64,000 nucleotides of DNA, taken from the NCBI GenBank assembly GCA_001567085.1, contig LMZS01000047.1:1-64000 (forward strand). Reading direction: 5' to 3'. The stretch's first letter is position 1; every line of letters starts with the position of its first letter. The translations under genes and the position numbers were made by a program. The notes under the pieces were generated by a model. The model searched no databases and had not been told where the DNA came from. It worked only from the letters and a program-made list of their open reading frames with translations. This DNA is from Chloroflexi bacterium OLB15. Its GTDB lineage: Bacteria; Chloroflexota; Anaerolineae; Aggregatilineales; Phototrophicaceae. Positions 54,995 through 64,000 of the stretch are shown here, in pieces.

Positions 54995-57436
54995 ATGTCC
55001 AGCCGTGTCGCTGAGATTTTTCACACCATGAGTTATGGCCCCGCGCCGGAAGCCGCCAGCGCCGCGCAGGCATGGTTGGATGAGCATGATCGCAAGCTGA
55101 ACCTGTTCATTGGCAATGAGTGGGTGAAGCCGAAAAGCGGCAGCTATTTTGAGAGTAAAGCGCCCGCAACTGGTGGTAAGCTGGCTGATGTGGCTGATGC
55201 TTCTGCCGATGATGTAGAAATTGCTTATCAGGCTGCCCGTAAAGCCTTCGACTCGTGGGGCAAACTGCCCGGCCATGCCCGCGCGCGGTATCTCTATGCT
55301 ATCGCCCGTCAGGTGCAAAAACACAGCCGCCTGCTTTCGGTGATGGAATCGCTGGATAACGGCAAACCGATCCGCGAGAGTCGTGATATTGATGTGCCGC
55401 TGGTCGCCCGCCACTTTTACTATCATGCGGGTTGGGCACAGCTTCAGGAATCCCGCCTTGCTGATTATCAGCCCGTAGGGGTGATCGGGCAGGTCATCCC
55501 CTGGAATTTCCCATTGTTGATGCTGGCCTGGAAGATCGCGCCAGCCATTGCGATGGGCAATACGGTTGTCCTTAAGCCTGCGCCGTACACCAGCATCACC
55601 GCGCTCTTGCTTGGCGAAATCATCGCTGAAGCTGGCCTGCCGCCCGGCGTGGTCAATATCGTCAGCGGGGGTGATGAAGCTGGCGTAGCGGTGGTCAATA
55701 ACCCCGGCTTTGATAAGATCGCCTTCACCGGCTCAACGAATGTTGGCAAGATCATTCGCCGCGCCACCGCTGGCACAGGTAAGAAGCTCTCGCTTGAATT
55801 GGGCGGCAAATCGCCATTTCTGGTGTTCGATGACGCCGATCAGGATGCCGCTGTTGAGGGGCTGGTGGATGCCATCTGGTTCAATCAGGGGCAGGTTTGC
55901 TGTGCCGGATCGCGCCTGCTGGTGCAGGAAAGCATCGCAGATCGCTTCCTCGATAAAGTGCGCCGCCGCATGTCCACCCTGCGAATTGGCGATCCGCTGG
56001 ATAAAGCTATAGACATCGGCGCGATTGTTGATCCTGTTCAGCGTGAAACGATTGACTCTTGGGTTCAGCGCGGCGTTGCCGAAGGCGCGCAGCTTTTCCA
56101 GCCTGAATATGCGCTTCCAGATACGGGCTGCTGGTACAGCCCAACCCTGCTGACCAATGTGAACGCGGCGATGGCGGTAGCACAGGAAGAAATCTTCGGG
56201 CCGGTTGTCGTCTCTATGACCTTCCGCACGCCTAAAGAAGCGGTTGCGCTGGCGAATAACACCCGTTATGGCTTAGCCGCCAGCGTATGGACTGAAAACG
56301 TCAATTTAGCCGTAGATATCGCCGGAAAAGTGAAAGCAGGTTCGGTGTGGGTGAACTGCACCAATATGTTTGATGCGGCTTCTGGCTTTGGCGGCTACCG
56401 CGAGTCCGGCTTCGGGCGTGAGGGTGGCGAAGAAGGCTTATATGAATACCTGCGCCCAAAATGGGAAGAGCGCCCCCGCCCCGCATCAGTTGATCTCAAA
56501 GCGAAATGGGGGGAGGTTGTGCCCGCTCGCCCGTTGGCTTTAAACAGCCGCAGCAAAGCCAACGGTAAGTCTAAAAATGGCGAACTGCCGCCGATTGACC
56601 GCACTGCCAAGCTGTATATCAACGGCAAGCAGGCCCGCCCCGATGGCAATTATTCGCGGGTGATCTTCAATGCAGATGGTTCGCTGGCTGGCGAGGTGGG
56701 TGATGGCAATCGCAAAGACATTCGCGAGGCGGTAGAAGCAGCGAAAAATGCACAGCCCGCGTGGGGAAGCCGCGCGCCCTATAACCGCGCCCAGATACTT
56801 TACTATCTGGCTGAAAACCTTGCCGCCCGCCGTGGTGAATTTGCCACTCGTATCGCCGCGCTTACAGGGGTGAAAGCGGCGCAGGCTGAAGCTGAAATAG
56901 ATGCCAGCATTTCACGCCTGTTTTCCTATGCCGCTTATGCCGATAAATGGGGTGGCACGGTGCAGGAAACTTCGCTGCGCGGCCTTACGCTGGCCGCCCA
57001 TGAACCCATCGGCGTGATGGGCATCGCCTGCCCTGATGAAGCGCCGTTGTTAGCCTTTGTCTCGCTGGTTGGCGCTGCTGTGTGCCGCAGCAATACGGTG
57101 GTGGTCATTCCCAGCGAGAAATACCCGCTGCTAGCCACCGACCTCTATCAGGTGATTGAAACCAGCGATATCCCCGCTGGCGTGATCAATATTGTCACTG
57201 GCGGTCGCGATCACCTGACCAAAACATTAGCCGAACACGATGAGGTTGATTCCGTCTGGTATTTTGGCGATGCGGTTGGCAGCGCGCAGGTAGAAGCCCT
57301 GAGCACCGGCAATATGAAGCGTACATGGGTGAATTATGGCATCCCGCGTGATTGGTACAGCCATCATGCGGAAGGCGATGAATTTCTGCGCGAAGCCTCA
57401 CAGGTCAAAAATATCTGGCTGCCCACCGGTGAATAA
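54995..57436 (+). CDS. two-domain aldehyde dehydrogenase, ALDH16-type
   Basis: An 813-residue protein made of a complete ALDH domain (1 to about 490) and a second ALDH-like domain (about 525-813). The first has VIPWNFPLLMLAWKIAPA near 170, the general-base Glu268 in ELGGKSPF, the nucleophile Cys302 in GQVCCAGSR and EIFGPVVV near 393. The second domain keeps the NAD-fold outline (HEPIGVMGIACPDEAPLLAF, IPAGVINIVTGG) but lacks the Cys and Glu motifs. This matches bacterial ALDH16, which oxidises aldehydes with NAD+. ATG at 54995 follows GATGAGGAGTTTGCC. An IolE-like gene follows in the same direction after 251 bases. Confidence 0.9.
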   Translation: MSSRVAEIFHTMSYGPAPEAASAAQAWLDEHDRKLNLFIGNEWVKPKSGSYFESKAPATGGKLADVADASADDVEIAYQAARKAFDSWGKLPGHARARYLYAIARQVQKHSRLLSVMESLDNGKPIRESRDIDVPLVARHFYYHAGWAQLQESRLADYQPVGVIGQVIPWNFPLLMLAWKIAPAIAMGNTVVLKPAPYTSITALLLGEIIAEAGLPPGVVNIVSGGDEAGVAVVNNPGFDKIAFTGSTNVGKIIRRATAGTGKKLSLELGGKSPFLVFDDADQDAAVEGLVDAIWFNQGQVCCAGSRLLVQESIADRFLDKVRRRMSTLRIGDPLDKAIDIGAIVDPVQRETIDSWVQRGVAEGAQLFQPEYALPDTGCWYSPTLLTNVNAAMAVAQEEIFGPVVVSMTFRTPKEAVALANNTRYGLAASVWTENVNLAVDIAGKVKAGSVWVNCTNMFDAASGFGGYRESGFGREGGEEGLYEYLRPKWEERPRPASVDLKAKWGEVVPARPLALNSRSKANGKSKNGELPPIDRTAKLYINGKQARPDGNYSRVIFNADGSLAGEVGDGNRKDIREAVEAAKNAQPAWGSRAPYNRAQILYYLAENLAARRGEFATRIAALTGVKAAQAEAEIDASISRLFSYAAYADKWGGTVQETSLRGLTLAAHEPIGVMGIACPDEAPLLAFVSLVGAAVCRSNTVVVIPSEKYPLLATDLYQVIETSDIPAGVINIVTGGRDHLTKTLAEHDEVDSVWYFGDAVGSAQVEALSTGNMKRTWVNYGIPRDWYSHHAEGDEFLREASQVKNIWLPTGE

Positions 57437-57687
57437 TAAGCCGTTATGACCGCTTCGTGGTGAGGGGCTGCTTTCTGCCTGTATGCTTCTGGTAGACGAA
57501 TTCAACCCGTATAGGCGCTACACAGCGCGCCCATTCACGCACTGTTCGTGGCTTTGGCAATATACACCCGTTGAGAACGCGCCCCTGCTGCGCTACAGTT
57601 AAAGTGAAATAAACAGCGGTTGCGATGAACGTGGCTGCTCGCAAATACGCTTTGATCTTTGCCCGATCTTTTTCTAAAGGTTTTCAA

Positions 57688-58587
57688 ATGACGATCCGTC
57701 TTGCTAATGCACCCGTCTCCTGGGGAATTTATGAGTTTGAGGGGCTGGCGCAAAAATACACCTACCAGCGGGTGCTGGATGAAATTGTCGAAACCGGATA
57801 CACCGGCATCGAACTTGGCCCGTATGGCTTTTTGCCTACCGATCCTGATCTGCTGCGTTCCGAACTGGATGCGCGTCATTTGCGCTTGCTTTCGGCTTTT
57901 GTGCCAGTAAATTTTGTCAATCCGGCAGTGATAGATGAAGCTGAAGCTACCGCGCTCAAAGTGGGACGGTTGCTGGCTTCGCAAGGCGCGATAGCGGTTG
58001 TGCTTGCCGCTGATAACGGCAGCGATCCCTCGCTGGTTAAGCGCGCGGGCAAACGTGCCGGGCAATCTGCGCTGTCGCCAGATGAATGGGATGTTTTTGC
58101 GGCAGGCGTTAACCGTGTTGCGCGCAAAATTTACGACGAACTTGGCTTGAAAGTAGTATTCCATCATCATTGTGCTGGCCCGGTAGAAACAGCCGAAGAA
58201 ACGCGCAACCTGATGGATCGCGCCGATCACGATCTGGTAGGGCTGTGCCTTGATACTGGCCACTGGAATTTTGCAGGCGGTAACGCATTGGATGCGGTGC
58301 GCGAATACGGCGAGCGGGTGCGTTATCTGCACCTGAAGGATTGCGATCCGGCGGTGCGGCAGGAAGCTATCGGGCGCGATCTGGATTATTTTGAAGCCGC
58401 CGCGCTTGGGGTATTCTGCGAATTGGGGCAGGGTAATGTCGATTTTCCGGCGCTCATCCAGCAGATGTATGCCTTGCATTATGATGGTTGGGCGGTGGTT
58501 GAACAGGATGTGCTTAACGCCGCTGATGATGCCCCCCGCCAAAGTGCGCGCCGTAACCGTGAATACTTGCGGTCATTGGGGTTGTAG
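57688..58587 (+). CDS. sugar phosphate isomerase/epimerase, IolE-like
   Basis: A 299-residue TIM-barrel protein of the AP endonuclease 2 superfamily. It begins RLANAPVSWGIYEFEG, the hallmark of inosose dehydratase IolE and its relatives, with GYTGIELGPYGFLP near residue 36. Metal and substrate residues lie in VVFHHHCAGPVETAEE near 150, LCLDTGHWNFAGG near 184 and VRYLHLKDCDP near 211. The C-terminal AVVEQDVLN is also typical. It may dehydrate or epimerise an inositol-derived or keto sugar. ATG at 57688 (MTIRLANAPVSW) is preferred over the upstream frame from 57625, because AAAGG precedes it and family proteins start here. Confidence 0.85.
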   Translation: MTIRLANAPVSWGIYEFEGLAQKYTYQRVLDEIVETGYTGIELGPYGFLPTDPDLLRSELDARHLRLLSAFVPVNFVNPAVIDEAEATALKVGRLLASQGAIAVVLAADNGSDPSLVKRAGKRAGQSALSPDEWDVFAAGVNRVARKIYDELGLKVVFHHHCAGPVETAEETRNLMDRADHDLVGLCLDTGHWNFAGGNALDAVREYGERVRYLHLKDCDPAVRQEAIGRDLDYFEAAALGVFCELGQGNVDFPALIQQMYALHYDGWAVVEQDVLNAADDAPRQSARRNREYLRSLGL

Positions 58588-58604
58588 TTAATCCAAAAGT
58601 ACGG

Positions 58605-58624
58605 GGACGCCCTTCGGGGCGTCC
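58605..58624 (+). terminator. UUCG-type hairpin after the IolE-like gene
   Basis: GGACGCCC (58605-58612), TTCG, GGGCGTCC (58617-58624): an 8-bp stem with a UUCG tetraloop, 17 bases past the stop. No T-run follows, so it may work with Rho or as an RNA-stabilising end. Confidence 0.6.
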
Positions 58625-58686
58625 GCCCTGAACCCTTTCAAACGCATCAGCGAGCTGTAGATTTTAAGTCTTTGTTTGAGAGACAT

Positions 58687-58715
58687 TTGACCTTTAGAAA
58701 AAACTATGGTATATT
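58687..58715 (+). promoter_or_regulatory. promoter of rho
   Basis: TTGACC (58687-58692), a 17-base spacer and TATATT (58710-58715). It gives an untranslated leader of about 140 bases rich in C and T, in which Rho could bind its own message and autoregulate, as known in other bacteria. The leader itself contains no recognised gene. Confidence 0.7.
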
Positions 58716-58863
58716 TTCACTCAGCTACGGTAGCTTCACCGTAATCTCTTTCCATTTTTATATTCATCCTACATAACGAAACGCTCATTACTGACTCTTC
58801 CGCCATTTTTGGCGATCCCGACTCGACCTGCTCCCACTCAATCCACTTCGGATAAATAAAGCT

Positions 58864-60156
58864 ATGGATATTGGACAACTTGAAAAGCAATCGCTCGAAG
58901 ACCTGCGTCAGTTGGCTCGTGACGCGAGTATTAGCGGTTTCAGCCGCCTGAAAAAACAGGATCTGATGCTGGCATTACTTCGCGATAATGCTGAAAAGCA
59001 GGGCTATAAACTGCGCGGCGGCGTCCTTGAAATCGTTGATGATGGTATCGGCTTTCTGCGCGCTGAAAAGTATCTGCCCGGCCCTGAAGACATTTACGTC
59101 AGCCAGACCCAGATCAAGCGCTTCAACTTACGCACTGGCGATATGGTCATCGGCCAGGTTCGCGCTCCGAAAGACAATGAGAAGTATTACGGCCTTCTCC
59201 GCGTCGAATCGGTCAACGGGCAGAACCCTGAAGAAGCGAAAAATCGTCCGAATTTTGAAGACCTCACCCCGATTTTCCCGACTGAACGCTTTGACCTTGA
59301 AACCAACCCCCGCATCCTTTCAACCCGACTTCTAAATCTGATTGCCCCGGTGGGGCGTGGTCAGCGTGGGATGATTGTTTCGCCTGCCAAAGCCGGTAAA
59401 ACCACCGTTTTGAAGGAAATCGCCAACTCGATCAGCCAGAATTATCCAGAAGTTCATCTGATGGTAGTGCTGATCGGCGAGCGCCCTGAAGAAGTGACCG
59501 ATATGGATCGCTCAGTAGATGCCGAAGTGATCGCCTCAACCTTTGACGATCCGGTACAGCATCATGTGCGCGTGGCTGAAATGGCGCTGAACCGCGCTAA
59601 GCGGTTGGTTGAAATCGGGCGTGATGTGGTCATGCTGCTGGACAGCATCACCCGCCTTACGCGTGGTTATAACCTCGTGGTACCGCCTAGCGGCCGTACC
59701 CTCACTGGCGGCCTTGATCCTTCCGCCATTCACCCGCCCAAGCGCTTGTTCGGCGCTGCCCGTAATATCGAAGAAGGCGGCAGCCTCACCATCCTCGCCA
59801 CCTGCCTCATCAATACCGGCAGCAAGATGGATGATGGTATTTACGAAGAATTCAAAGGCACCGGTAATATGGAGTTGCACCTGAGCCGCAAGCTTCAGGA
59901 ACGCCGTACTTTCCCGGCCTTTGATATTGAGCAGTCTTCTACCCGTCGTGAAGAGCTGCTGCTTGGGCCAGACGTGCTTCAGCGCGTGTTCACCCTGCGC
60001 CGCATGTGGACGCAGCTTGCCGAAGACCCGGATATCGGCCCAACGGGTGCTACCGAACAGCTTCTATCTACCCTGCGCCAGACCGATACCAACGAAGAGT
60101 TCCTGAATACGCTGCCTGGCTCTGGCGGCGGCCGTAACGGGCGTGGTGGGTTTTAG
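58864..60156 (+). CDS. rho: transcription termination factor Rho
   Basis: A hexameric RNA helicase that ends transcription. The 430-residue protein has the Rho_N helical domain ([29 protein letters not shown]), the cold-shock-like RNA domain with [41 protein letters not shown] near 57-98 and Walker A in [15 protein letters not shown] near 172. DREE-like Walker B lies in [17 protein letters not shown] near 256. The Q-loop/R-loop region is [32 protein letters not shown]. It ends in a Gly/Arg-rich tail. The N-terminal Arg-rich insertion found in some actinobacterial Rho is absent. ATG at 58864 is used, and a strong terminator follows. Confidence 0.97.
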   Translation: MDIGQLEKQSLEDLRQLARDASISGFSRLKKQDLMLALLRDNAEKQGYKLRGGVLEIVDDGIGFLRAEKYLPGPEDIYVSQTQIKRFNLRTGDMVIGQVRAPKDNEKYYGLLRVESVNGQNPEEAKNRPNFEDLTPIFPTERFDLETNPRILSTRLLNLIAPVGRGQRGMIVSPAKAGKTTVLKEIANSISQNYPEVHLMVVLIGERPEEVTDMDRSVDAEVIASTFDDPVQHHVRVAEMALNRAKRLVEIGRDVVMLLDSITRLTRGYNLVVPPSGRTLTGGLDPSAIHPPKRLFGAARNIEEGGSLTILATCLINTGSKMDDGIYEEFKGTGNMELHLSRKLQERRTFPAFDIEQSSTRREELLLGPDVLQRVFTLRRMWTQLAEDPDIGPTGATEQLLSTLRQTDTNEEFLNTLPGSGGGRNGRGGF

Positions 60157-60197
60157 GGTACTGCTTCCTGTATCAGCGTTTAAAATCAGCTAAACTA

Positions 60198-60236
60198 GGC
60201 ATGGTCATACACAACGTGGATGACCATGCCTTTTTT
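60198..60236 (+). terminator. intrinsic terminator of rho
   Basis: GGCATGGTCAT (60198-60208) and ATGACCATGCC (60220-60230) form an 11-bp stem followed by six Ts. Confidence 0.9.
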
Positions 60237-60286
60237 CTTAGTTCATCAATCAGCTTAACGACGTTGTCCATAAACGGAGTATGCCA

Positions 60287-62431
60287 ATGCTGACTTCAGA
60301 TGCACCAACAGTCTTTCATTTCACACATCATAAGTCAGGATCGCAGTGGATCCATATTTTTCTAAAATCTCTTGCAAGTAACCGGTTGGTTGATCCGGCC
60401 AATGAAAATGCGCAGGTTTTAAGAACACCGATTGCGCCAGGGATGATTTATCCTACCGTTTATGTTACCAGCTATGATTTTGCGGCAATTCCTAACATCC
60501 CTGAACCAAACGTAAAGTTTGTCACTATACGCGACCTGAGAGATACCTTAATTTCCCTGTATTTTAGCCTCCGGTATAGCCACCCTGAGAGCTTTAGTGT
60601 TATTAAATCAAGATCACTTCTTGAGCAGCTCACTCAAGACGAAGGCCTGATGTTCCTCATTATGAATAACTTGCAATTTGAAGCTAATGTGGCTTTGAGT
60701 TGGGCGAGTGAGGAAATACCGCTGTTTCGTTATGAGGACATGCTCAAAGATGAAATGGGCGCGTTCAAGAGAATAGTGGATCTCATGAAGATAGATATTT
60801 CCAATTCTCAGCTAGCGCGGATTGTGAAGGCCTGTTCGTTTGAAACGTTAAGCGCTGGCCGTAAAAGCGGTCAGGAAGATCAGAAATCTCATTTCCGAAA
60901 AGGCGTTTCTGGGGATTGGCGAAATTATCTACAAGGCAAACTGCTTGAAGCATTTAAAGAGCGTTACGATGATGTCTTAATGATGACAGGCTATGAAACC
61001 TCACGTGATTGGGGTATGGATTTGCTGCCAGCGCGCTTTCCTGTCTTGCTTCCTGCTGAGATGCCGCCCGTGCGCTGCTGGTGCGGTAGCGATGATTTTT
61101 CTGGGTTTATACGGGATTATTCTATCTGTTCAAAATGCCGCACCCTTGTTCGTGTAACTCCTGAACTCACTTTTGACAGAAGCTTTGAAACTGCTTTAGC
61201 TTATGGTGTGAAAAAGCGGTCAGTAGAGCTAATCGCCCCAAAACAAATTGTAGCCGAGTATCTTCAGCGCTATATAGGCACTCAGGGGCGTGTTTTGGAT
61301 GTTGCCGCCTATGATGATGGAATGAGTAGTTGGCTAAATCAATTGGGCTATGCTGTGACAAGCCCCAGTAATCTTTCTGACAATTCCAATGATTCATCTG
61401 AAGTATATGAAAATGCCCGGCAAGAATTTGTTTTTGATCTCCCTGATGATCAAAAATTTGATGCGATTATATTTTGGGATAAGCGTGATTGGGGGAGATA
61501 TACCGGGGGATTTTTTGGCGATCCTTTGAGTAATCCACAAAGATTTATGGAGCGCTGCCGTGAGCTGTTGACTGAGGATGGTGTATTGCTGGCAATTCCA
61601 TATATGTGGAACACTCTGCTGCCAACAATTAACCTCTCAGAAGACGCTGCAATTGAGCAGCAGGGATTGATGCAGTACGATCGCTATCTCTATCGTTTTA
61701 CCACCTATTCCTTTGAACGATTGTTGAAATCAGCAGGCTTTGCAGATGCGAAACTAGTTCGCCAACCAATTGCATCGGGTGTGGAGTTAAATATTTTTAC
61801 AGCGTTAAAACAGCCGCGAAATGGCCATCATCTGGAGCGTGAAAGCTCTGGTTCAGCATCACCGTCAGCTTGGATTGAGGCGGTAGCCAATGATGTCCAG
61901 CGCGCAGGCGATGATCGTATGCGTGTTCGCCAAATATTTCAAACTTACTACAATCTCAAAATAAGCGCGCAGGCAGCTTGCAATATTGAATTGGGGCTGG
62001 GCTGGCATAATCAGGAATTTGATGGCCATCACTATTTCCGTTGGGCGGAAAATGATGGCGAGATTATTGTTAGGCATACCGGTGAAGCAAGTTTAGAACT
62101 TGCGCTTGAAGTAGAGCCTGGCCCTAGTTTACAAAGTACACCACTGCAATTACAGGTACTAGATCGTGCCGGCCAAATCTTAACAACACACACTATTGCT
62201 AAACGATCCATCATTCACTGTAATGTGCCTGCATCGTCTCCACACACAGAAATTTTTGTGCTTCATGCGGTAAATGGCGGGAATAAGGAAGTTCCAAACG
62301 ATCCGCGCATATTGAATTTCCGGCTGATTCGTATGGATGTACAAAGCCCAATGATGAGCGCCGGTGTTCCGCTTAACGTCGCAGTTGCGCCCCGTAAGCG
62401 TAGGTTCATATCGAAATTGATTCCGCTATAA
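60287..62431 (+). CDS. sulfotransferase fused to a methyltransferase-like domain
   Basis: A 714-residue, probably cytosolic protein. Residues 1 to about 235 are a PAPS-dependent sulfotransferase: the phosphosulfate loop is HHKSGSQWIHIF, the 3'-phosphate site is FVTIRDLRDTLISLYFS and HFRKGVSGDWRNYL is the closing loop. C264, C266, C281 and C284 form a zinc-knuckle-like linker. About 305-510 resembles a class I methyltransferase (QGRVLDVAAYDDGMSSWLNQLG, then FDAIIFWDKRDWG and ERCRELLTEDGVLLAIPY). The C-terminal 150 residues are beta-rich. ATG at 60287 has GGAG 7 bases upstream; ATG at 60281 is too close. The gene is visibly more A+T-rich than its neighbours, which hints at transfer. It may modify a glycan or lipid. 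Confidence 0.75.
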   Translation: MLTSDAPTVFHFTHHKSGSQWIHIFLKSLASNRLVDPANENAQVLRTPIAPGMIYPTVYVTSYDFAAIPNIPEPNVKFVTIRDLRDTLISLYFSLRYSHPESFSVIKSRSLLEQLTQDEGLMFLIMNNLQFEANVALSWASEEIPLFRYEDMLKDEMGAFKRIVDLMKIDISNSQLARIVKACSFETLSAGRKSGQEDQKSHFRKGVSGDWRNYLQGKLLEAFKERYDDVLMMTGYETSRDWGMDLLPARFPVLLPAEMPPVRCWCGSDDFSGFIRDYSICSKCRTLVRVTPELTFDRSFETALAYGVKKRSVELIAPKQIVAEYLQRYIGTQGRVLDVAAYDDGMSSWLNQLGYAVTSPSNLSDNSNDSSEVYENARQEFVFDLPDDQKFDAIIFWDKRDWGRYTGGFFGDPLSNPQRFMERCRELLTEDGVLLAIPYMWNTLLPTINLSEDAAIEQQGLMQYDRYLYRFTTYSFERLLKSAGFADAKLVRQPIASGVELNIFTALKQPRNGHHLERESSGSASPSAWIEAVANDVQRAGDDRMRVRQIFQTYYNLKISAQAACNIELGLGWHNQEFDGHHYFRWAENDGEIIVRHTGEASLELALEVEPGPSLQSTPLQLQVLDRAGQILTTHTIAKRSIIHCNVPASSPHTEIFVLHAVNGGNKEVPNDPRILNFRLIRMDVQSPMMSAGVPLNVAVAPRKRRFISKLIPL

Positions 62432-62466
62432 TGCTTCCGGGAAATTTGTATAACGGATAGTGTCGC

Positions 62467-63936
62467 ATGCGTTTACCCGGATGGCTATTTCTACTGCTTA
62501 TCGGCCTTATGGTGGCTGCAACCGCCATTTGCTCGCTTGGTGCCTTCAATTTTGCTTATCGCTTTAATATCGATCTTGCCGATAGCGGCGTGCAAATTGC
62601 TGGCGGAAGTTTTGATAACTTCCTTACCGCCCAACCAACTGCGACGCTAACGCCGTCACCCGCACCACCGACGCAAACCCCTGAACCCGGCACGACTCTG
62701 GTTCCAATTGCCACCGAATCGCTGCCAGCAGCACTTGCGCTTCCCACCGCTACCGTTGATCCGTTAGCCGCGTATCATTGGGATGATCCCAGCCGCCTGA
62801 ATGTGCTGGTACTGGGCATTGATCAGCGCGGCGACGAGCAGGGGCCGTTCCGTACGGATACCATGATGGTGGTCAGCATTGACCCGATTCGCAAGACGGT
62901 AGGCATGCTTTCCATCCCCCGCGATCTATGGGTGCCAATTCCCGGCTTCCAGCCTAATCGTATCAATACGGCCAACGCGCTGGGGGATGCCAATGGTTAT
63001 CCCGGCGGCGGCGCAGCGCTGGCGGCGGCCACCGTAGAGCAGAATTTTGGCGTGGAGATTGACCGCTATATTCGCGTTAATTTCGATGTGTTTGACGCTG
63101 TAGTTAACCTGATTGCCCCCAACGGCGTGGAAGTTTGCCCGACTGAAGTGATTGATGATCCTGATTACCCCGATGCTGGCTATGGCTATATCGCCGTACA
63201 CTTTGAACCGGGCTGCCAGCGGTTGGATGCTGTTCATCTGCTCCAATACGCCCGCACGCGCGCCACGCAAGGCGGCGACTTTGACCGCGCTGCTCGCCAG
63301 CAGGAAGTTATTAAAGCCCTGTTCAATGAAGTGATTTCGGCAGGTGGTATCGCCAATATCATCACTCAGGCGCCGGCTTTGTGGACGGAGCTTTCAGATG
63401 CGATCAGCACCAACTTCACGCTTGAAGAACTGTTCGGGCTGGCAAATCTTGGCTTGCAAATCCCGCGTGAGAATATTCACAGCGGCACCGTGAACAATCT
63501 CTACGTCAATCTGGCGACGACTTCTCAGGGCGATCAGGTGCTTACCCCGAATTGGGATGCGATCCGCTTCCTGATGGATGATGTATTCAATCCGCAAACG
63601 AATCTTTCACTTGCGGAACTGCGTGAGCGCGCCCTCGCTGAAAACGCTGAGATCGTGGTGTACAACAATACGGACGTTGTAGGCTTAGCGGGGCAGGTGC
63701 GCGATTGGCTTCAAGCGCAGGGCGTCACAGTGGCGAGCGTGGGCAATATGCCGCAAATCACCAATGCGCCAACCTACATTCAGGATTACCGCGCCAAATT
63801 ACGAACCGCGCATTATCTGGCCGCGCTGCTTGGGTTGCCTGATGCGTCAGTACGCACCGCAACGGATGGATTGACTTCCGCCGACCTGATGATTGTGATC
63901 GGCCCCGATATTCAGGAAATTATCGCCGGGCGATAA
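62467..63936 (+). CDS. LytR-CpsA-Psr (LCP) family protein with LytR C-terminal domain
   Basis: LCP proteins attach polyprenyl-linked polymers to the cell wall from the outer face of the membrane. The 489-residue protein has a membrane helix (WLFLLLIGLMVAATAICSL), a Thr/Pro-rich linker and the LCP core starting LNVLVLGIDQRGDEQGPFRTDTMMVVSIDP near residue 110, with LSIPRDLWVPIPG near 150, INTANALG near 166 and the Arg-rich LLQYARTRATQGGDFDRAARQQEVI near 255-280. A LytR_C domain (NAEIVVYNNTDVVGLAGQVRDWLQAQG) starts near 395. ATG at 62467 is used. It follows the sulfotransferase gene after 35 bases, so it may share its transcript. Confidence 0.92.
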   Translation: MRLPGWLFLLLIGLMVAATAICSLGAFNFAYRFNIDLADSGVQIAGGSFDNFLTAQPTATLTPSPAPPTQTPEPGTTLVPIATESLPAALALPTATVDPLAAYHWDDPSRLNVLVLGIDQRGDEQGPFRTDTMMVVSIDPIRKTVGMLSIPRDLWVPIPGFQPNRINTANALGDANGYPGGGAALAAATVEQNFGVEIDRYIRVNFDVFDAVVNLIAPNGVEVCPTEVIDDPDYPDAGYGYIAVHFEPGCQRLDAVHLLQYARTRATQGGDFDRAARQQEVIKALFNEVISAGGIANIITQAPALWTELSDAISTNFTLEELFGLANLGLQIPRENIHSGTVNNLYVNLATTSQGDQVLTPNWDAIRFLMDDVFNPQTNLSLAELRERALAENAEIVVYNNTDVVGLAGQVRDWLQAQGVTVASVGNMPQITNAPTYIQDYRAKLRTAHYLAALLGLPDASVRTATDGLTSADLMIVIGPDIQEIIAGR

Positions 63937-63945
63937 AGAAAATAC

Positions 63946-63976
63946 GCCCTGATGCAAATTTGACTTGCGTCAGGGC
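63946..63976 (+). terminator. hairpin after the LCP gene
   Basis: GCCCTGATGCAA (63946-63957) and TTGCGTCAGGGC (63965-63976) form a long stem with one mismatch, 10 bases past the LCP stop. There is no T-run after it, so terminator strength is uncertain. Confidence 0.6.
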
Positions 63977-64000
63977 TAAGACCTCTGCTTAGGCCGCTTT

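Overview
The window looks like a chromosomal segment of a free-living bacterium, most probably a member of the Chloroflexota (Anaerolineae-like). This is inferred, not proven. It rests on secreted proteins with Thr/Pro-rich linkers, very long multi-GAF histidine kinases, a two-domain ALDH16-type dehydrogenase, an LCP protein and a class A PBP-like protein with a C-terminal Ig-like region, and the mix of housekeeping genes. Genes are dense, on both strands, with moderately high G+C. Promoters of the -35/TATAAT or TACAAT type and intrinsic terminators are easy to recognise. No CRISPR array, rRNA or insertion sequence was seen.

Layout. 1-3010: a small accessory segment with a ClbS/DinB-like gene, a DUF1579-like gene and a large serine recombinase, bounded by an 11-bp direct repeat that is the 3' end of a tRNA-Ala(CGC) gene. 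3128-7176: succinate dehydrogenase operon (fused sdhCD, sdhA, sdhB) with promoter and terminator. 7247-16848: envelope and secreted functions (DUF4013 membrane protein, PPC-repeat protein, a peptidoglycan-binding protein resembling eCIS-exported proteins, a lactonase, and a class A PBP whose transpeptidase motifs are all lost). 16995-20300: branched-chain amino acid ABC transporter genes livK-livH-livM without ATPase genes. 20375-24383: unknown protein, dolichol-phosphate-mannose-synthase-like GT2, secreted protein, MFS transporter. 24382-26642: msrB, tRNA cluster Pro-Gly-Ile2, coaX, DUF423. 26661-29655: cspA, then rpsB-tsf-pyrH with an attenuator-like hairpin. 29691-32046: a GH4 glycosidase and sugar kinase pair behind a perfect CebR-type LacI operator. 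32069-38150: RluE-like pseudouridine synthase, NAD-epimerase, MoxR ATPase, YdeI-like protein, FtsX-type permease. 38791-48604: a signalling locus with a receiver/degenerate-GGDEF protein, a giant kinase of about 2,760 residues with about 12 GAF and 3 PAS domains, and a CheY-like regulator. 48696-64000: alpha/beta hydrolases (including a mosaic tandem pair), thiamine pyrophosphokinase, DUF402, GT-C membrane glycosyltransferase, ALDH16-type dehydrogenase, IolE-like isomerase, rho, a sulfotransferase-methyltransferase fusion and an LCP ligase.

A recurring feature is the single-base frameshift in or beside a short homopolymer: integrase, PBP, MFS transporter, FtsX permease, giant kinase, DUF402 gene and probably the partial gene at the left edge. 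In each case the two frames join into one sensible protein after one base is added or removed. This pattern fits consensus sequencing errors better than gene decay, so the split genes are annotated here as single genes.

Most unusual items: the PBP with a dead transpeptidase domain, the putative injection-system cargo protein, the mosaic hydrolase pair, the sulfotransferase/zinc-knuckle/methyltransferase fusion, the giant GAF kinase module and the tRNA-Ala mini-element.
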